64,000 nucleotides of DNA from positions 29,216 to 93,215 of the forward strand of contig JBFFWQ010000007.1 in assembly GCA_041570195.1 (NCBI GenBank), given 5' to 3'. This document shows positions 50,665 through 59,990 of this stretch, piece after piece. The DNA comes from UBA11865 sp041570195 (GTDB lineage Bacteria > Chloroflexota > Anaerolineae > Promineifilales > Promineifilaceae). Each line of letters begins with the position of its first letter. Within the stretch, counting starts at the first letter, position 1. The notes beneath the pieces were generated by a model. The model was not told the DNA's origin and did not search any database. It saw only the letters and a program-made list of their open reading frames with translations. Position numbers and translations under genes: made by a program.

Positions 50665-52749
50665 CTACCAATCATCATCATCAGCTTCAAGGTATTCCCG
50701 CCACCGACTGTGCAACTCGTTGACAAACTGTTGCGTGCCACCCCAATAAATGTCGACGTTAAATTCCTGCATGTAGCGCCGTAGGTAGTTCATGGCCTCA
50801 TCACTGGTCGTTTGTTCCTCAACTTCCAATTGAACACCCACATGGGTCTTTCGATCTCGCGATGTCTCGGCGATCTGTTTGGTTAATCCCTGCAAGATCA
50901 CCCGCAGTTCCCAGTCGTCCAGATGATAGCCCAGGAATAGGAAGCTATGCTCCGATAACATGCCCAGCACATTCATGGGCAAAATGATCTCCTGATCCCG
51001 AGACAGGCGAACAAAATGCTCCAGGTAATCATCCTCGGATAGCACCAGGCGCCGCATTTGCTCCGGGTCGCCATCGTGACCGTTCAGGTGCAAGACGACC
51101 GGCTCTTGGGCGCTCGGTTCAGGATTAATGACATATTGCGGTGTGCCCGCTTCCGGCTGCTCCCATCTGAGCCCGACGCGCCTGGGTGAAACGCCCTCCC
51201 TTTTCTTGAGGGCTTCATACATGAAGCTGTCCACATTCGTCGTCACATACAGAGGCAATTCCAGGTCGGCCAGTTGATGGTGTATCTCGCCTTCCTGAAT
51301 CTCCAGGACGCGCTCCGACCACTCTATTGCTTCGGCCGTTTCGCTCAGCGAAGCCGTACGCAACTGCCGCTTCTGTTGCTTGGTTGGGACAATATCCAGG
51401 TAGCTGAACAGACTGCGCTGCAAGGTGCGCACATAATCGCTGCGCAGCAGGGCAGGATCCTTGACGGCCATGAACTGGGCCACATGTACCAAGTTGCCCT
51501 GATCTGGCATGGGATAGCCGTATTTCTCGGCCAATTTCTCAGCTACCGATTCGCGACTGGGTAGCAGGCCTTCCGTCACCCGTGGCCCCAAGAAAGCCGT
51601 TACCCGGCCCAGATCGACGTTTTCCAGCAAGAAAGGCCAGAAATCCTCCGCCCTATCGCTACTGACACGGCCCTGGATTCCCAGGAGTTGGCTGGACCGC
51701 AGCCGGCTGAACGCCACCGGGATAGCCGCGCCCGACAGCTTGGCCGTTAGCAAGGCCGATCGCGCCTCATTGCTGGCCAGGTCGACTAGGCCATGGTCCA
51801 GCAACTGCCGGTAGAAAGTTGATGCGAATTGTCGGGCCGTGTCGACCGGCACCAAATCCTGCATGGCGACTACGGCCGGCACACCGGCCGCGACCAGGCG
51901 CGGGGCAAGCCCCCGGAAGGCATCAGCCGGACTGCGCGTGGCCGTCTGGCAACTGGCTAAAAATACCATGCGCAATCGCTCGTCGGTCAGCACGTCGGGG
52001 TCCGATAACTGGCGTCCCAACATACCAGTCACATCCTCGTCAAAAGCCAGCTTCACCTGGTTCTGATCGTCGGCCAGATACAGAGCCGCCTGGCCTCGAC
52101 CATCCTTTTCCCGGTAAGCGCCGTGACCGATGAAGTGCAGGATGTGGTGCCCTTCCTTCAACGCCTCCTCTAATGCTGTCAGCGTGCAAGGCTGCGGCAA
52201 CAATGTGACTTCGATGTCGTCGTGATCAGCCGTGGCCTCCTGGAATAGCTTCCACTCTTCGTCGACGTCGACCTCGGCTAACTTATACTCGCTTAGGTTT
52301 TGTGGACTGGCTATCGCCACCAAGATCCGGATCGGCCGCTGCAATACCGGGCCTCCGGTCCGCCACCGGCCGGCCAGGTAACGCGAAAATGGCGTCGCGC
52401 TCGTAGCGGCCAAATCTTGCGCCACCATGCCCTCGCCCGCATCACGCAGCAACTCCCAGGGGATGGCATGCAGCTCTGGCGCCGTGGCGTCGATGCGTAG
52501 CCGGATGCGCCGATGCGGCCGTTGTCCGCGCACTTCGGCCCAGGCCATCTTCAGCGCTTCATCAGACAGCAACCAGTTGAATAGATTCTCGCCGTCCTCG
52601 GCCGCCGTTCCAGCCGAAACCCAGGGCAGAAAGCCTGGATCAAGAAACCCGCGTGGAAATTGCTGCTCGCTATTGAGCGTCATCTCCACCGGATATCCTT
52701 CGGCCTGCTGCTCCAGGATACGAATCTCAAGATCGGCGTACTCTGCCAT
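50665..52749 (-). CDS. CHAT - SIR2 fusion protein
   Basis: 694 residues. The N-terminal about 125 residues are a small unassigned domain. A CHAT (caspase-related) domain follows, with catalytic His in HFIGHGAY (about 207) and Cys in VFLASCQTA (about 265). A SIR2-like domain occupies about 375-680: VTAFLGPRV, YVTTNVDSFMYE, LHLNGHDGDPEQ (likely catalytic His) and FLFLGYHLDDWELR. SIR2 domains of this branch in defence proteins often degrade NAD+; that activity here is inference. One chain thus holds both a protease-like and an NAD-directed domain. It is the first gene of the three-gene minus-strand set; the STAND-WD40 gene starts 131 bp downstream. Confidence 0.9.
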   Translation of the reverse strand: MAEYADLEIRILEQQAEGYPVEMTLNSEQQFPRGFLDPGFLPWVSAGTAAEDGENLFNWLLSDEALKMAWAEVRGQRPHRRIRLRIDATAPELHAIPWELLRDAGEGMVAQDLAATSATPFSRYLAGRWRTGGPVLQRPIRILVAIASPQNLSEYKLAEVDVDEEWKLFQEATADHDDIEVTLLPQPCTLTALEEALKEGHHILHFIGHGAYREKDGRGQAALYLADDQNQVKLAFDEDVTGMLGRQLSDPDVLTDERLRMVFLASCQTATRSPADAFRGLAPRLVAAGVPAVVAMQDLVPVDTARQFASTFYRQLLDHGLVDLASNEARSALLTAKLSGAAIPVAFSRLRSSQLLGIQGRVSSDRAEDFWPFLLENVDLGRVTAFLGPRVTEGLLPSRESVAEKLAEKYGYPMPDQGNLVHVAQFMAVKDPALLRSDYVRTLQRSLFSYLDIVPTKQQKRQLRTASLSETAEAIEWSERVLEIQEGEIHHQLADLELPLYVTTNVDSFMYEALKKREGVSPRRVGLRWEQPEAGTPQYVINPEPSAQEPVVLHLNGHDGDPEQMRRLVLSEDDYLEHFVRLSRDQEIILPMNVLGMLSEHSFLFLGYHLDDWELRVILQGLTKQIAETSRDRKTHVGVQLEVEEQTTSDEAMNYLRRYMQEFNVDIYWGGTQQFVNELHSRWREYLEADDDDW

Positions 52750-53093
52750 GCACTACCCTCCAGGTGATTTCCTAGTGGAGCAACAAAAGTTGGCCCGAAG
52801 ATCGCTAACTATCCAACGCGATTGCTCATTATCCGGCCGCCAGGAATCTAGACAAAAGACCATTCCTTGCCGTTCTTGATTGCGGCCCTTATCACTCTGT
52901 ATTATGGCCATCTTCACTCTGTGCTGCTGGTGGAAGAACACGATTGGCTCCACGAGCTTTTGACAGCCAATCGCACCACGTAGCGATGCGGAAGGCGAAC
53001 TTCTCTCGCTCTGGATATCCTAAATCCCTGCTCTGAATCTGTCCGTGCCCGAAACAGTCTACCATATCACCCCCTGAAACACAATCCTTTCTG
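52750..53093. other. Gene-free stretch upstream of the CHAT-SIR2 gene
   Basis: It must contain the promoter of the minus-strand three-gene set. I see no convincing -35/-10 pair (a CATAAT-like -10 at 52901-52906 lacks a partner). Short minus-strand frames here run into the insertion sequence and look non-coding. Confidence 0.5.
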
Positions 53094-53101
53094 GCCAAGA
53101 C
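53094..53101. repeat. Target-site duplication, left
   Basis: GCCAAGAC directly abuts the left end of the insertion and is repeated exactly at 54400-54407. Confidence 0.9.
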
Positions 53102-54399
53102 CAGGGCTTTTACAAAGTAGGAGGGCAAAGTAATTACAAGCGGACCTTTCTCCATTAAGATGTAGGTGCCAACCAAAACATCGAAGGAGGAAGGTCCAGA
53201 TGGATGATATCATAGTTAACTCGGGGACGGAGGCAGTCTTGTTCGACGTGGGCAGTCTGGTTGCACGCTTCAACACACTGGCTGACCGGCGGAAAGCCAA
53301 GGGCAAGCGTTACTCGCTGGCACTGGTTTTGTTATTGACGATGCTTGCCGAGCTGAGCGGGGAAGACACACCTTATGGGATTGCGGAATGGGCCAAACAT
53401 CGGTGTGATTCATTGGCAACGATGTTACGGCTAAAACGCAAGAAAACGCCCTGCCACAACACGTATCGCCGGGTATTGGCGGAGGCGGTGGATGTAGAGC
53501 AGTTGCAAGAGGTCACGAGTGAATACCTACAACAGGGCAGGTCGTCCGGCATCAGCATCTTGATAGCCATCGATGGCAAGACCATGCAGGGTACGATTCC
53601 CAACGGTGAAAGCAAGGGTGTACATTTGTTGGCCGCGTACCAACCTGATGAGGATGTTGTATTGATGCAGCTGGAGGTCGGTTCAAAAGAGAATGAGATT
53701 GCCGCCGCCCCACGACTCTTGGCGGCTCTCGACCTGCGTGGGAAAGTTGTACGTGGGGATGCTATGCTAACACAGAGGAGCCTGTCCTTGCAGATTATCG
53801 AGGGTGGTGGTGATTACCTGTGGTTGGTGAAGGAGAACCAACCAGCCCTGTTAGCCGATATCGAGGAAGTGTTTGGCCAGGCTCCAACTGCACCTGGCTG
53901 GGGCCAGGCACCGCGCGACCTGAGAACAGCTCAGATCGTTAATTGCGGTCATGGCCGCGTAGAAACAAGACGGCTCACCGCCAGCTGCTTCCTAAATGAG
54001 TACGCCAACTGGCCTGGACTGGCTCAGGTCTTCAAATTGGAACGCCGGGTAATCATCACAGCATCTGGCGAAGTCCGTCGAGATACGTCCCTTTGGCATC
54101 ACGAGTTTGACGCCGGACCAAGCTTGTCCACGCTGTTTACTGAAGCTTACGCGCAGCTACTGGGCGATTGAAAATGGACTTCATTATCGTCGTGACACGA
54201 CATTGCGTGAGGATGCCACGCGAATGAACAGTCGGACACAGGCGCAAGCCCTGGCTATCATCAACAACCTAGTCATTGGTCTAGTGAAGAGGCAAGGATT
54301 CAACAACCTCGCCGCCGCTCGACCCTCTTTCAAAGCCAGGCCTTTCACGGCTGTTCAGCTCCTCTGACTCTTCACCTGGTTGAAAATGCAAAAGCCCTG
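53102..54399 (+). mobile_element. ISAs1-family insertion sequence, 1,298 bp
   Basis: It is bounded by inverted ends CAGGGCTTTTACA (left) and CAGGGCTTTTGCA (right, reverse complement) and flanked by the perfect 8-bp duplication GCCAAGAC. It contains one transposase gene of the ISAs1 type, broken by a frameshift. Ends and duplication are intact, so the insertion is fairly recent, and it could still be moved by a related transposase acting in trans. Before insertion the site was continuous sequence between the CHAT-SIR2 promoter region and the glycoside-hydrolase gene. Confidence 0.92.
53200..54367 (+). pseudogene. ISAs1-family transposase, frameshifted
   Basis: The first frame (53200-54171) gives most of a DDE transposase: KRYSLALVLLLTMLAELSG, AIDGKTMQG (first catalytic Asp), VVRGDAMLTQRS (second Asp) and YLWLVKENQPALLAD. 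At a CCC run (54089-54091) one extra C shifts the frame. The correct continuation FGITSLTPDQACPRCLL then WAIENGLHYRRDTTLREDA, with the last catalytic Glu in the IEN motif, runs in the other frame to 54367. Removing one C restores a protein of about 388 residues. GGAGGAAGG precedes the ATG. Programmed frameshifting is less likely because the family normally has one frame and no slippery heptamer is present. Confidence 0.88.
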
Positions 54400-54407
54400 G
54401 CCAAGAC
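54400..54407. repeat. Target-site duplication, right
   Basis: GCCAAGAC follows the right end of the insertion and is identical to 53094-53101. Confidence 0.9.
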
Positions 54408-54443
54408 CCTGGGACTATTGCAGAGTCAGATGCGTCAGGTCTT

Positions 54444-54473
54444 TTGCGCCTGCTAATGTTTGCGTCGTATAAT
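54444..54473 (+). promoter_or_regulatory. Promoter candidate for the GH/M23 gene
   Basis: TTGCGC (54444-54449), an 18-bp spacer and a perfect TATAAT (54468-54473), about 195 bp before the ATG. The leader contains the perfect 14-bp palindrome GCAACCGCGGTTGC (54514-54527). Confidence 0.5.
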
Positions 54474-54670
54474 CAAATTGAAACGCTCCTCTGGGGCTGA
54501 AGTGGGAGCTATGGCAACCGCGGTTGCACAGAATTAGGTGTTGGCAAGCCCACTCGCCAGTCTTGAGGGCGAAGAGAAACGGTAGTAATTAGCGGCGAAT
54601 CACTATCTGTTGCGTGGAAGTCTTTTTTCCGCCAATTACTCAATTACCATACAACACAGGAGATTTCGCG

Positions 54671-57600
54671 ATGGCAAAAATACATCCCCGTATAGGGTTT
54701 CATACGGCCGGAGCCGGGGGGAATCCATCTGGCATAGGCGAACACTACGTCAAGCGTTGTCATGACGCAGGTGTTCCGGTTGCCATTACATGCGCCGACG
54801 GAACGGTCGGTGTCATGGATTCCCTGGCCAATCCACACCCTGACGATATTATCATTTTCCGGGTGGTGAGGGACAAGCATGAGAGCTTCGCCGTACCCGA
54901 CTACGGTGCAACTCCCAGTAGTGCGGCCGCCAGTTATTGGGACTTGATTCTATCGTTCATTCCCCCAGAATTGATCCCCCACAAGGACAAAATCTGGATC
55001 GCCTACGGCAATGAGCTGGACCAGGAAAAGACCGACTGGATTCACTGGTGGTCTCTGGAAATATCTAAGTTAATGAATGCCGCTGGCTACAAAGCCATTG
55101 GTCCCAATTGGGCCTCAGGCACTCCCAGGTATCCTGATTGGGAAAGCGCCGGATCGTTGGCATTCCTGCGTTATTGCGGGCAGAACCCTGACAAAGCAGC
55201 CGTAGGCGTGCACGAGTATAGTTACACTATCGACGATCTATTTCATGGCGGTGGCGATAAAGTCGGCCGCTACCGTCATATTCTGAAGGTCTGCCGGGAC
55301 AATGGCATCGGCCGGCCGACGATTCTGATCAAAGAGTTCGGGTACGAAAATGCCCGGGTAGCCAGCCCGAGCAGGATCGTGGCCGATTTGGGTGAGCTTT
55401 ACAAGAAATATCCCGACTACCCGCCGGCGACCTTGTGGTGGCTTGGACCTTGGTTTGGCGATGTCGCCAACCAATTACAGAGGGCGATTGAACCAGTCGG
55501 CGACTTTGTAGCCAACACGACCTTCGAATTTGAGGCCCCGAAAGACGTTGTTTCCACGCCTCCACCGGTCGTCGACGAGAAAGTAGAAGAGAAGCCGGCC
55601 ATCGCTCCAAAAAAAGACAGGCCGCCTGTTAAGCCAAATCACCGCGGCATTGAGCTGGACTTCTTCAAGGTTATTGACGGCAAAAGCGATTTTCGCATTC
55701 ACAAAAAGGTCTGGTGCGAATTTCGCTACAACAACACGGCAGGCCGGGAGATCCCCTATGGCGGTATCGGCATTGCCGTTCACAAGTGGACGGGCACAGA
55801 GTGGGTATTTGCCTACTACCAGCATTCTTACAAGGGCAGAGTGCGAACGGCCGGCGGGCCCAAGCCAGACGGGAGCCCCCACGACGATGGCTGGAAAAAC
55901 GTCGACGTGGGCATATATGCCCTTACGCCGTTTCTGACCTTTGATGAATTGGCGCAGAATAAGCGCAAGAACCCAACCGCTATCAGCGAAGGTTTTTTCA
56001 TGGGTCCGCCTATTTATATTAGGATCGGCAGCCACATTGAGCCAGGCGGCCGGATTGATCAGCCACCGGCCCCTTTGTTCCCAGAACCCGAGCTGGATGA
56101 AGTCGTAGATCCGGAAGACGGAGATCCGCTGGCGCCTGGCGCTCCGGGCGAAGAGGTTTCCAAGCCGGCCGGCAGCCTGGGCGAATTCCTATGGAATGAG
56201 GGCGAAGGAAAACGGCTGCTGACGCTGAATCCTGTAGCAGCCTTGCAAAAGGTCATTCTGAATGACGGCTTTCTACCTGTGTCAGAGGAATTCAGGACCG
56301 TTTTCAAGGACCAGCCGTATGTTGTCCAGTCGGCCGAACATCTCGGGACCGGCGAAAAGCGAGTCTATTACGCCGCCGTCGGCAAATGGGACGATATACG
56401 TTTCGTGGGAAGTACGATAGCGGCAGCCACCACGACCTTTGAAACGCCTATGGCGGCTACCACAGAACCTGAAAAGCCCAAAGAAGAGCTGGTCGAAGTT
56501 AAGCCAGCCGGATTCAGCTTTGAGTTTTGGCCGACCGACGCAAAGAAGGTCACCCAATACTTCGGGGCTCGACCAGAGTTTTACAAGAAGTTCGGCTTCC
56601 CTGGCCATGAGGGCATTGATCTTGCCTCTCAAATGGGCACGCACTATTATGCTGTTGCAGCCGGAAAGATCACCCGGGTGACCGATAAACGATGGGATGG
56701 CAGGGAGTCCGCCTATGGGTGGCACGTCGTGGTCGATCATGGCAGCGGCTATTCGACGCTCTATGCCCATGCAAAGCCCAACCCCCCGGTCAACGTTGGC
56801 GATCGCGTAGAGGCCGGGCAGATAATCGCCTACAGCGGCAATACGGGTAATTCTAGCGGCCCTCATCTGCACCTGACCCTGAAGAAAGCTGGCCACACGA
56901 TCCCTGGTTGGAAGACTGGCTATATGGATCCCTGGCCATTCCTGGAACCGATATACAACGATCTACCGGCGCCGACCGGCGACTTGGTGGAAGGTTACCT
57001 GTGGCTCAGCAGTCTCGAGTTGCGAGGCAATAAGATGGCCGTGACCAAACTCGGCTTGAACATGCGAGAGAAGGCCGACAAGAACAGCACACTTCTGGGA
57101 CGGACGCAGCCCGGAGCCACGGTTCGGATCCTGAACGAAACGCCGGAAAACGGCTATCTGCTGTGCGAAGCCAGCATCTCCAAGGTCCCCAAGAAAGCAG
57201 CCAAAGTCATTCCGACCGGCAAACGGATCGATCTCCTCGAATATGTTCGCGGCGACGATCGGCTGTATGAGGTCGTAAATGCCCGCGGCACCCAGGAACG
57301 ATTCCAAACCCAACGAGATGGTTCGACATTCTACCAGACGAAGAACCAGAACTGGGAGGAGTTCTTCTTCGACGACGACTTCATCTACCGGGATGTCGAT
57401 ACTTCGCCAGGCGCTGGCCGTTATTACCGGCAGAAGGACGCCGACTTACCCAAAGGCAGTCGCTGGCTGCGCAGACGAATGGCCGAAGGTGAGACCTACA
57501 CCCAGGCTCGCCAGGTGCAATTCTACATGAAGAACAGCGGCGCCAAATCGGCCGCCAATAGCGGCGGCGTCACGGATACGATTAAGTTCGTCAAACATCA

Positions 57601-57820
57601 CAAGAAGCACAAATTCCAAACCGGCATTGAACTCGACGACGTGATCGAGTTATTGTGGGTCAACGGCCGCGAGACCTACTTCTACGCCAAGAACTATGGC
57701 CTGGTTGGCTGGAGGCGTGAGCATGATGACCCGCACACACCACCCTGGAGCGCCATCTCGGAAGAGCACCGGCCCGGGCAACGGCCGGATAACGTTCGCG
57801 AACCGGTGCGCATTGTTTAG
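54671..57820 (+). CDS. Glycoside-hydrolase-like / M23 peptidase / SH3-like multidomain protein
   Basis: 1,049 residues. The first about 300 form a TIM-barrel glycosidase-like domain with Glu in IAYGNELDQEK (about 114) and Glu in LIKEFGYENA (about 221), the spacing of acid/base and nucleophile in clan GH-A. A beta-rich domain (about 325-480) and a linker follow. About 620-750 is an M23 (lysostaphin-type) peptidase with zinc ligands in FPGHEGIDLA and PHLHLT. An SH3-like domain (about 785-840; LGLNMREKADKNSTLLG) and a 200-residue tail of unknown type end it. This is a set of wall-lytic domains but without a signal peptide. AGGAG precedes the chosen ATG; an in-frame ATG 57 bp upstream is less likely. 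Confidence 0.85.
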   Translation: MAKIHPRIGFHTAGAGGNPSGIGEHYVKRCHDAGVPVAITCADGTVGVMDSLANPHPDDIIIFRVVRDKHESFAVPDYGATPSSAAASYWDLILSFIPPELIPHKDKIWIAYGNELDQEKTDWIHWWSLEISKLMNAAGYKAIGPNWASGTPRYPDWESAGSLAFLRYCGQNPDKAAVGVHEYSYTIDDLFHGGGDKVGRYRHILKVCRDNGIGRPTILIKEFGYENARVASPSRIVADLGELYKKYPDYPPATLWWLGPWFGDVANQLQRAIEPVGDFVANTTFEFEAPKDVVSTPPPVVDEKVEEKPAIAPKKDRPPVKPNHRGIELDFFKVIDGKSDFRIHKKVWCEFRYNNTAGREIPYGGIGIAVHKWTGTEWVFAYYQHSYKGRVRTAGGPKPDGSPHDDGWKNVDVGIYALTPFLTFDELAQNKRKNPTAISEGFFMGPPIYIRIGSHIEPGGRIDQPPAPLFPEPELDEVVDPEDGDPLAPGAPGEEVSKPAGSLGEFLWNEGEGKRLLTLNPVAALQKVILNDGFLPVSEEFRTVFKDQPYVVQSAEHLGTGEKRVYYAAVGKWDDIRFVGSTIAAATTTFETPMAATTEPEKPKEELVEVKPAGFSFEFWPTDAKKVTQYFGARPEFYKKFGFPGHEGIDLASQMGTHYYAVAAGKITRVTDKRWDGRESAYGWHVVVDHGSGYSTLYAHAKPNPPVNVGDRVEAGQIIAYSGNTGNSSGPHLHLTLKKAGHTIPGWKTGYMDPWPFLEPIYNDLPAPTGDLVEGYLWLSSLELRGNKMAVTKLGLNMREKADKNSTLLGRTQPGATVRILNETPENGYLLCEASISKVPKKAAKVIPTGKRIDLLEYVRGDDRLYEVVNARGTQERFQTQRDGSTFYQTKNQNWEEFFFDDDFIYRDVDTSPGAGRYYRQKDADLPKGSRWLRRRMAEGETYTQARQVQFYMKNSGAKSAANSGGVTDTIKFVKHHKKHKFQTGIELDDVIELLWVNGRETYFYAKNYGLVGWRREHDDPHTPPWSAISEEHRPGQRPDNVREPVRIV

Positions 57821-57925
57821 CAACTAGCCGGGCACGGATCACAAATACGGGTTTGTACCCGGCTTAAGAAAGCCGAGCTGCCGAAAGCCGAATAGTACAA
57901 TAGCAATCCTGAGATTGCTCGCGAT

Positions 57926-57972
57926 CCAGAGATCGCCGTCTGAGAACGGAATGGCGATCTCTGGTTTTCTTT
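57926..57972 (+). terminator. Terminator after the GH/M23 gene
   Basis: CCAGAGATCGCC (57926-57937) pairs perfectly with GGCGATCTCTGG (57953-57964), then TTTTCTTT. Confidence 0.92.
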
Positions 57973-58088
57973 GTCAGCCTGGCTTCTCTTAGGCCCGACG
58001 AAACCTTGATTAGAGGAGAGCATTGTCACCAATTTAACAGTCTTTCCGAACGATTGTGGTATAAGAACTTGTTTAGGTCGCGATCGGA

Positions 58089-58094
58089 TATAAT
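58089..58094 (+). promoter_or_regulatory. -10 element of a short-leader or leaderless ABC operon
   Basis: A perfect TATAAT ends 10 bp before the ATG at 58105, so the mRNA would have only a few untranslated bases. No ribosome binding site is seen. A TTGTTT at 58069 is too close (14 bp) for a standard -35. Confidence 0.45.
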
Positions 58095-58104
58095 TACGTA
58101 AACC

Positions 58105-59925
58105 ATGACAATCATCGAAGCGCCAACTCCGCCTGACCTCCAGGAAGCCATTTCCGAAAACAGGTTAACCGGTTTGTGGCGCATGTTGGCTGGCTATCGC
58201 CTCATTTACCTGGCTGCGGTTTTGGCCTTGGCCCTGGCTGCGCTGATGAAGACGGCTACCTATTTCCTGCTGCGCTTCCTCGTCGACGACGTGCTCGGTC
58301 AAGGACAGGTAGATCAGACGCTTCTATTAGTGGCCATTGGCTTTGTGGTCCTGGCCCTTCTGGAAGGGACTTTCACCTTTCTCAGCGGCCGGCTCGCGGC
58401 TCAATCCTCCGAAGGCGTCGCCCGTCGTCTGCGCGATTATCTATTCGACCACATCCAGCGCCTTTCTTTTTCCTATCATGATCAGACCAAAACCGGCGAG
58501 CTGATCCAGCGGGCCACGTCTGATGTCGACACCATCCGCCGTTTCTTCGCCCAGGAAGCCATCGGCTTCGGCCGCATCATGGCCCTCTTTGTCATTAATT
58601 TCGTGGCCATCTTCATCATGAGCCCCCAATTGGCGCTTATCTCGGTGATCATCATCCCCTTCATCGTCACGATGTCATATTTCTTCTTCAAGCGGATCTC
58701 AAAGGCTTACGAGGCGTACCAGGAACAAGAGGCCTCCGTATCCACCACCCTGCAGGAAAACCTGAGCGGTGTGCGCGTCGTCAAGGCCTTCGCCCGCCAG
58801 GAATACGAACGGGACAAATTCGAAGGGGACAGCCGGGAACGCTACCTCCGCGGCAAGCGCCTGATAACCTTGCACTCGTTATATTGGCCAGCCTCGGACA
58901 TACTGGCCGGGCTACAAATGATCGGCGGCTTCCTGGTTGGCGCCCTGATGACCATTAACGGAACAATCACCCTGGGTACCTACATGGCCTACGCCGGCAT
59001 GGTCATCTGGATCATCTGGCCCATGCGCGTCCTGGGCCGTCTCATCGTCCACATGTCCCAGGCCATGGTTTCTTATGACCGGGTGATGGATGTTGTCAAA
59101 GTCGACCGTGAAGAGTTGACCTCGGGTTCCTGTGCCCCGGCTGGCGGGATCGCGGGCGACATCGTCTTCGACGATGTCTGCTTTGAGTACGATGAGGCCG
59201 GGCCGGTGCTGAACAATATCAGCTTCCATGTTCGCCCGGGAAGCAGCGTCGCTCTGTTGGGCTACACCGGCTCGGGCAAGACCTCGCTGGTCAACCTGCT
59301 GCCCCGTTTTTACGAGGTGACCAGCGGCCGTCTGCTGTTGGACGGCGTCGAAATCGACCAATATCCACGCACTTATTTGCGCCACCAGATCGGCATCGTT
59401 GAGCAAGAGCCCTTTCTCTTCTCGCGCACGATTCGCGACAACATCGCCTACAGTGCCGGCCGGCCGGTTTCCAAAGACGAGATCATCGTCGCGGCCAAGG
59501 CGGCCGCCATCCACGACGTCATCCTCGACTTCCCCGACGGTTACAATACGCTGGTCGGTGAGCGTGGCGTGACCCTCTCCGGTGGCCAAAAGCAGCGCAT
59601 CGCCATCGCCCGCACGTTGCTAAAAGATCCCTGTCTATTGATCCTGGATGACGCCACTTCATCGGTCGACACCGAGACCGAATCGGCGATCCGCCAGGCC
59701 CTGGAACGGCTGATGGAAAACCGGACCACTTTCATCATCGCCCATCGCATCCAGAGCGTGATGATCGCTGACCTGATCTTGGTTTTGGAAGGCGGCCGTA
59801 TCGTCCAACAAGGGTCCCACGAGGATTTATCGGCCCAACCGGGCGTCTACCGCGACATTTACGAATTGCAGGCTCAAATCGAGGACGACTTGGAGCAGGA
59901 GATAGTCGAACTAGCGACCGCATAG
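58105..59925 (+). CDS. ABC exporter subunit A (second pair), degenerate Walker B
   Basis: A 606-residue half-transporter with six membrane helices and a C-terminal ATPase. Walker A is GYTGSGKTS, the signature LSGGQKQR, and the H-loop IAHRIQS. Walker B ends LILDDATS, with Asp for the catalytic Glu. The next protein carries the complementary signature change, so the two should form a heterodimer with one weak ATP site. Unlike the subunit at 1-1463, this one keeps the H-loop His. It probably exports lipids, drugs or peptides; the substrate is not known. Confidence 0.94.
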   Translation: MTIIEAPTPPDLQEAISENRLTGLWRMLAGYRLIYLAAVLALALAALMKTATYFLLRFLVDDVLGQGQVDQTLLLVAIGFVVLALLEGTFTFLSGRLAAQSSEGVARRLRDYLFDHIQRLSFSYHDQTKTGELIQRATSDVDTIRRFFAQEAIGFGRIMALFVINFVAIFIMSPQLALISVIIIPFIVTMSYFFFKRISKAYEAYQEQEASVSTTLQENLSGVRVVKAFARQEYERDKFEGDSRERYLRGKRLITLHSLYWPASDILAGLQMIGGFLVGALMTINGTITLGTYMAYAGMVIWIIWPMRVLGRLIVHMSQAMVSYDRVMDVVKVDREELTSGSCAPAGGIAGDIVFDDVCFEYDEAGPVLNNISFHVRPGSSVALLGYTGSGKTSLVNLLPRFYEVTSGRLLLDGVEIDQYPRTYLRHQIGIVEQEPFLFSRTIRDNIAYSAGRPVSKDEIIVAAKAAAIHDVILDFPDGYNTLVGERGVTLSGGQKQRIAIARTLLKDPCLLILDDATSSVDTETESAIRQALERLMENRTTFIIAHRIQSVMIADLILVLEGGRIVQQGSHEDLSAQPGVYRDIYELQAQIEDDLEQEIVELATA

Positions 59926-59990
59926 CGGCGGCCGCTAGATGGCGGTCGGTAGGTGGCGGCTGCTGTTACTCGACCAGACTAGTAAGAACG

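Noticed and set aside
52892..53176. 94-codon minus-strand frame next to the insertion sequence
   Set aside because: It crosses the insertion boundary, so it cannot predate the insertion, and it has no motif.
54060..54171. Programmed frameshift in the transposase
   Set aside because: No slippery heptamer or downstream structure typical of programmed shifting is seen; a single extra C in a CCC run is simpler.
54490..54600. Riboswitch in the leader of the GH/M23 gene
   Set aside because: Short palindromes and GC-rich stems are present, but no conserved core of a known class could be recognised.
54671..57820. Prophage endolysin or tail protein
   Set aside because: No phage structural, packaging or integrase genes are nearby, so a phage origin cannot be supported from this window.
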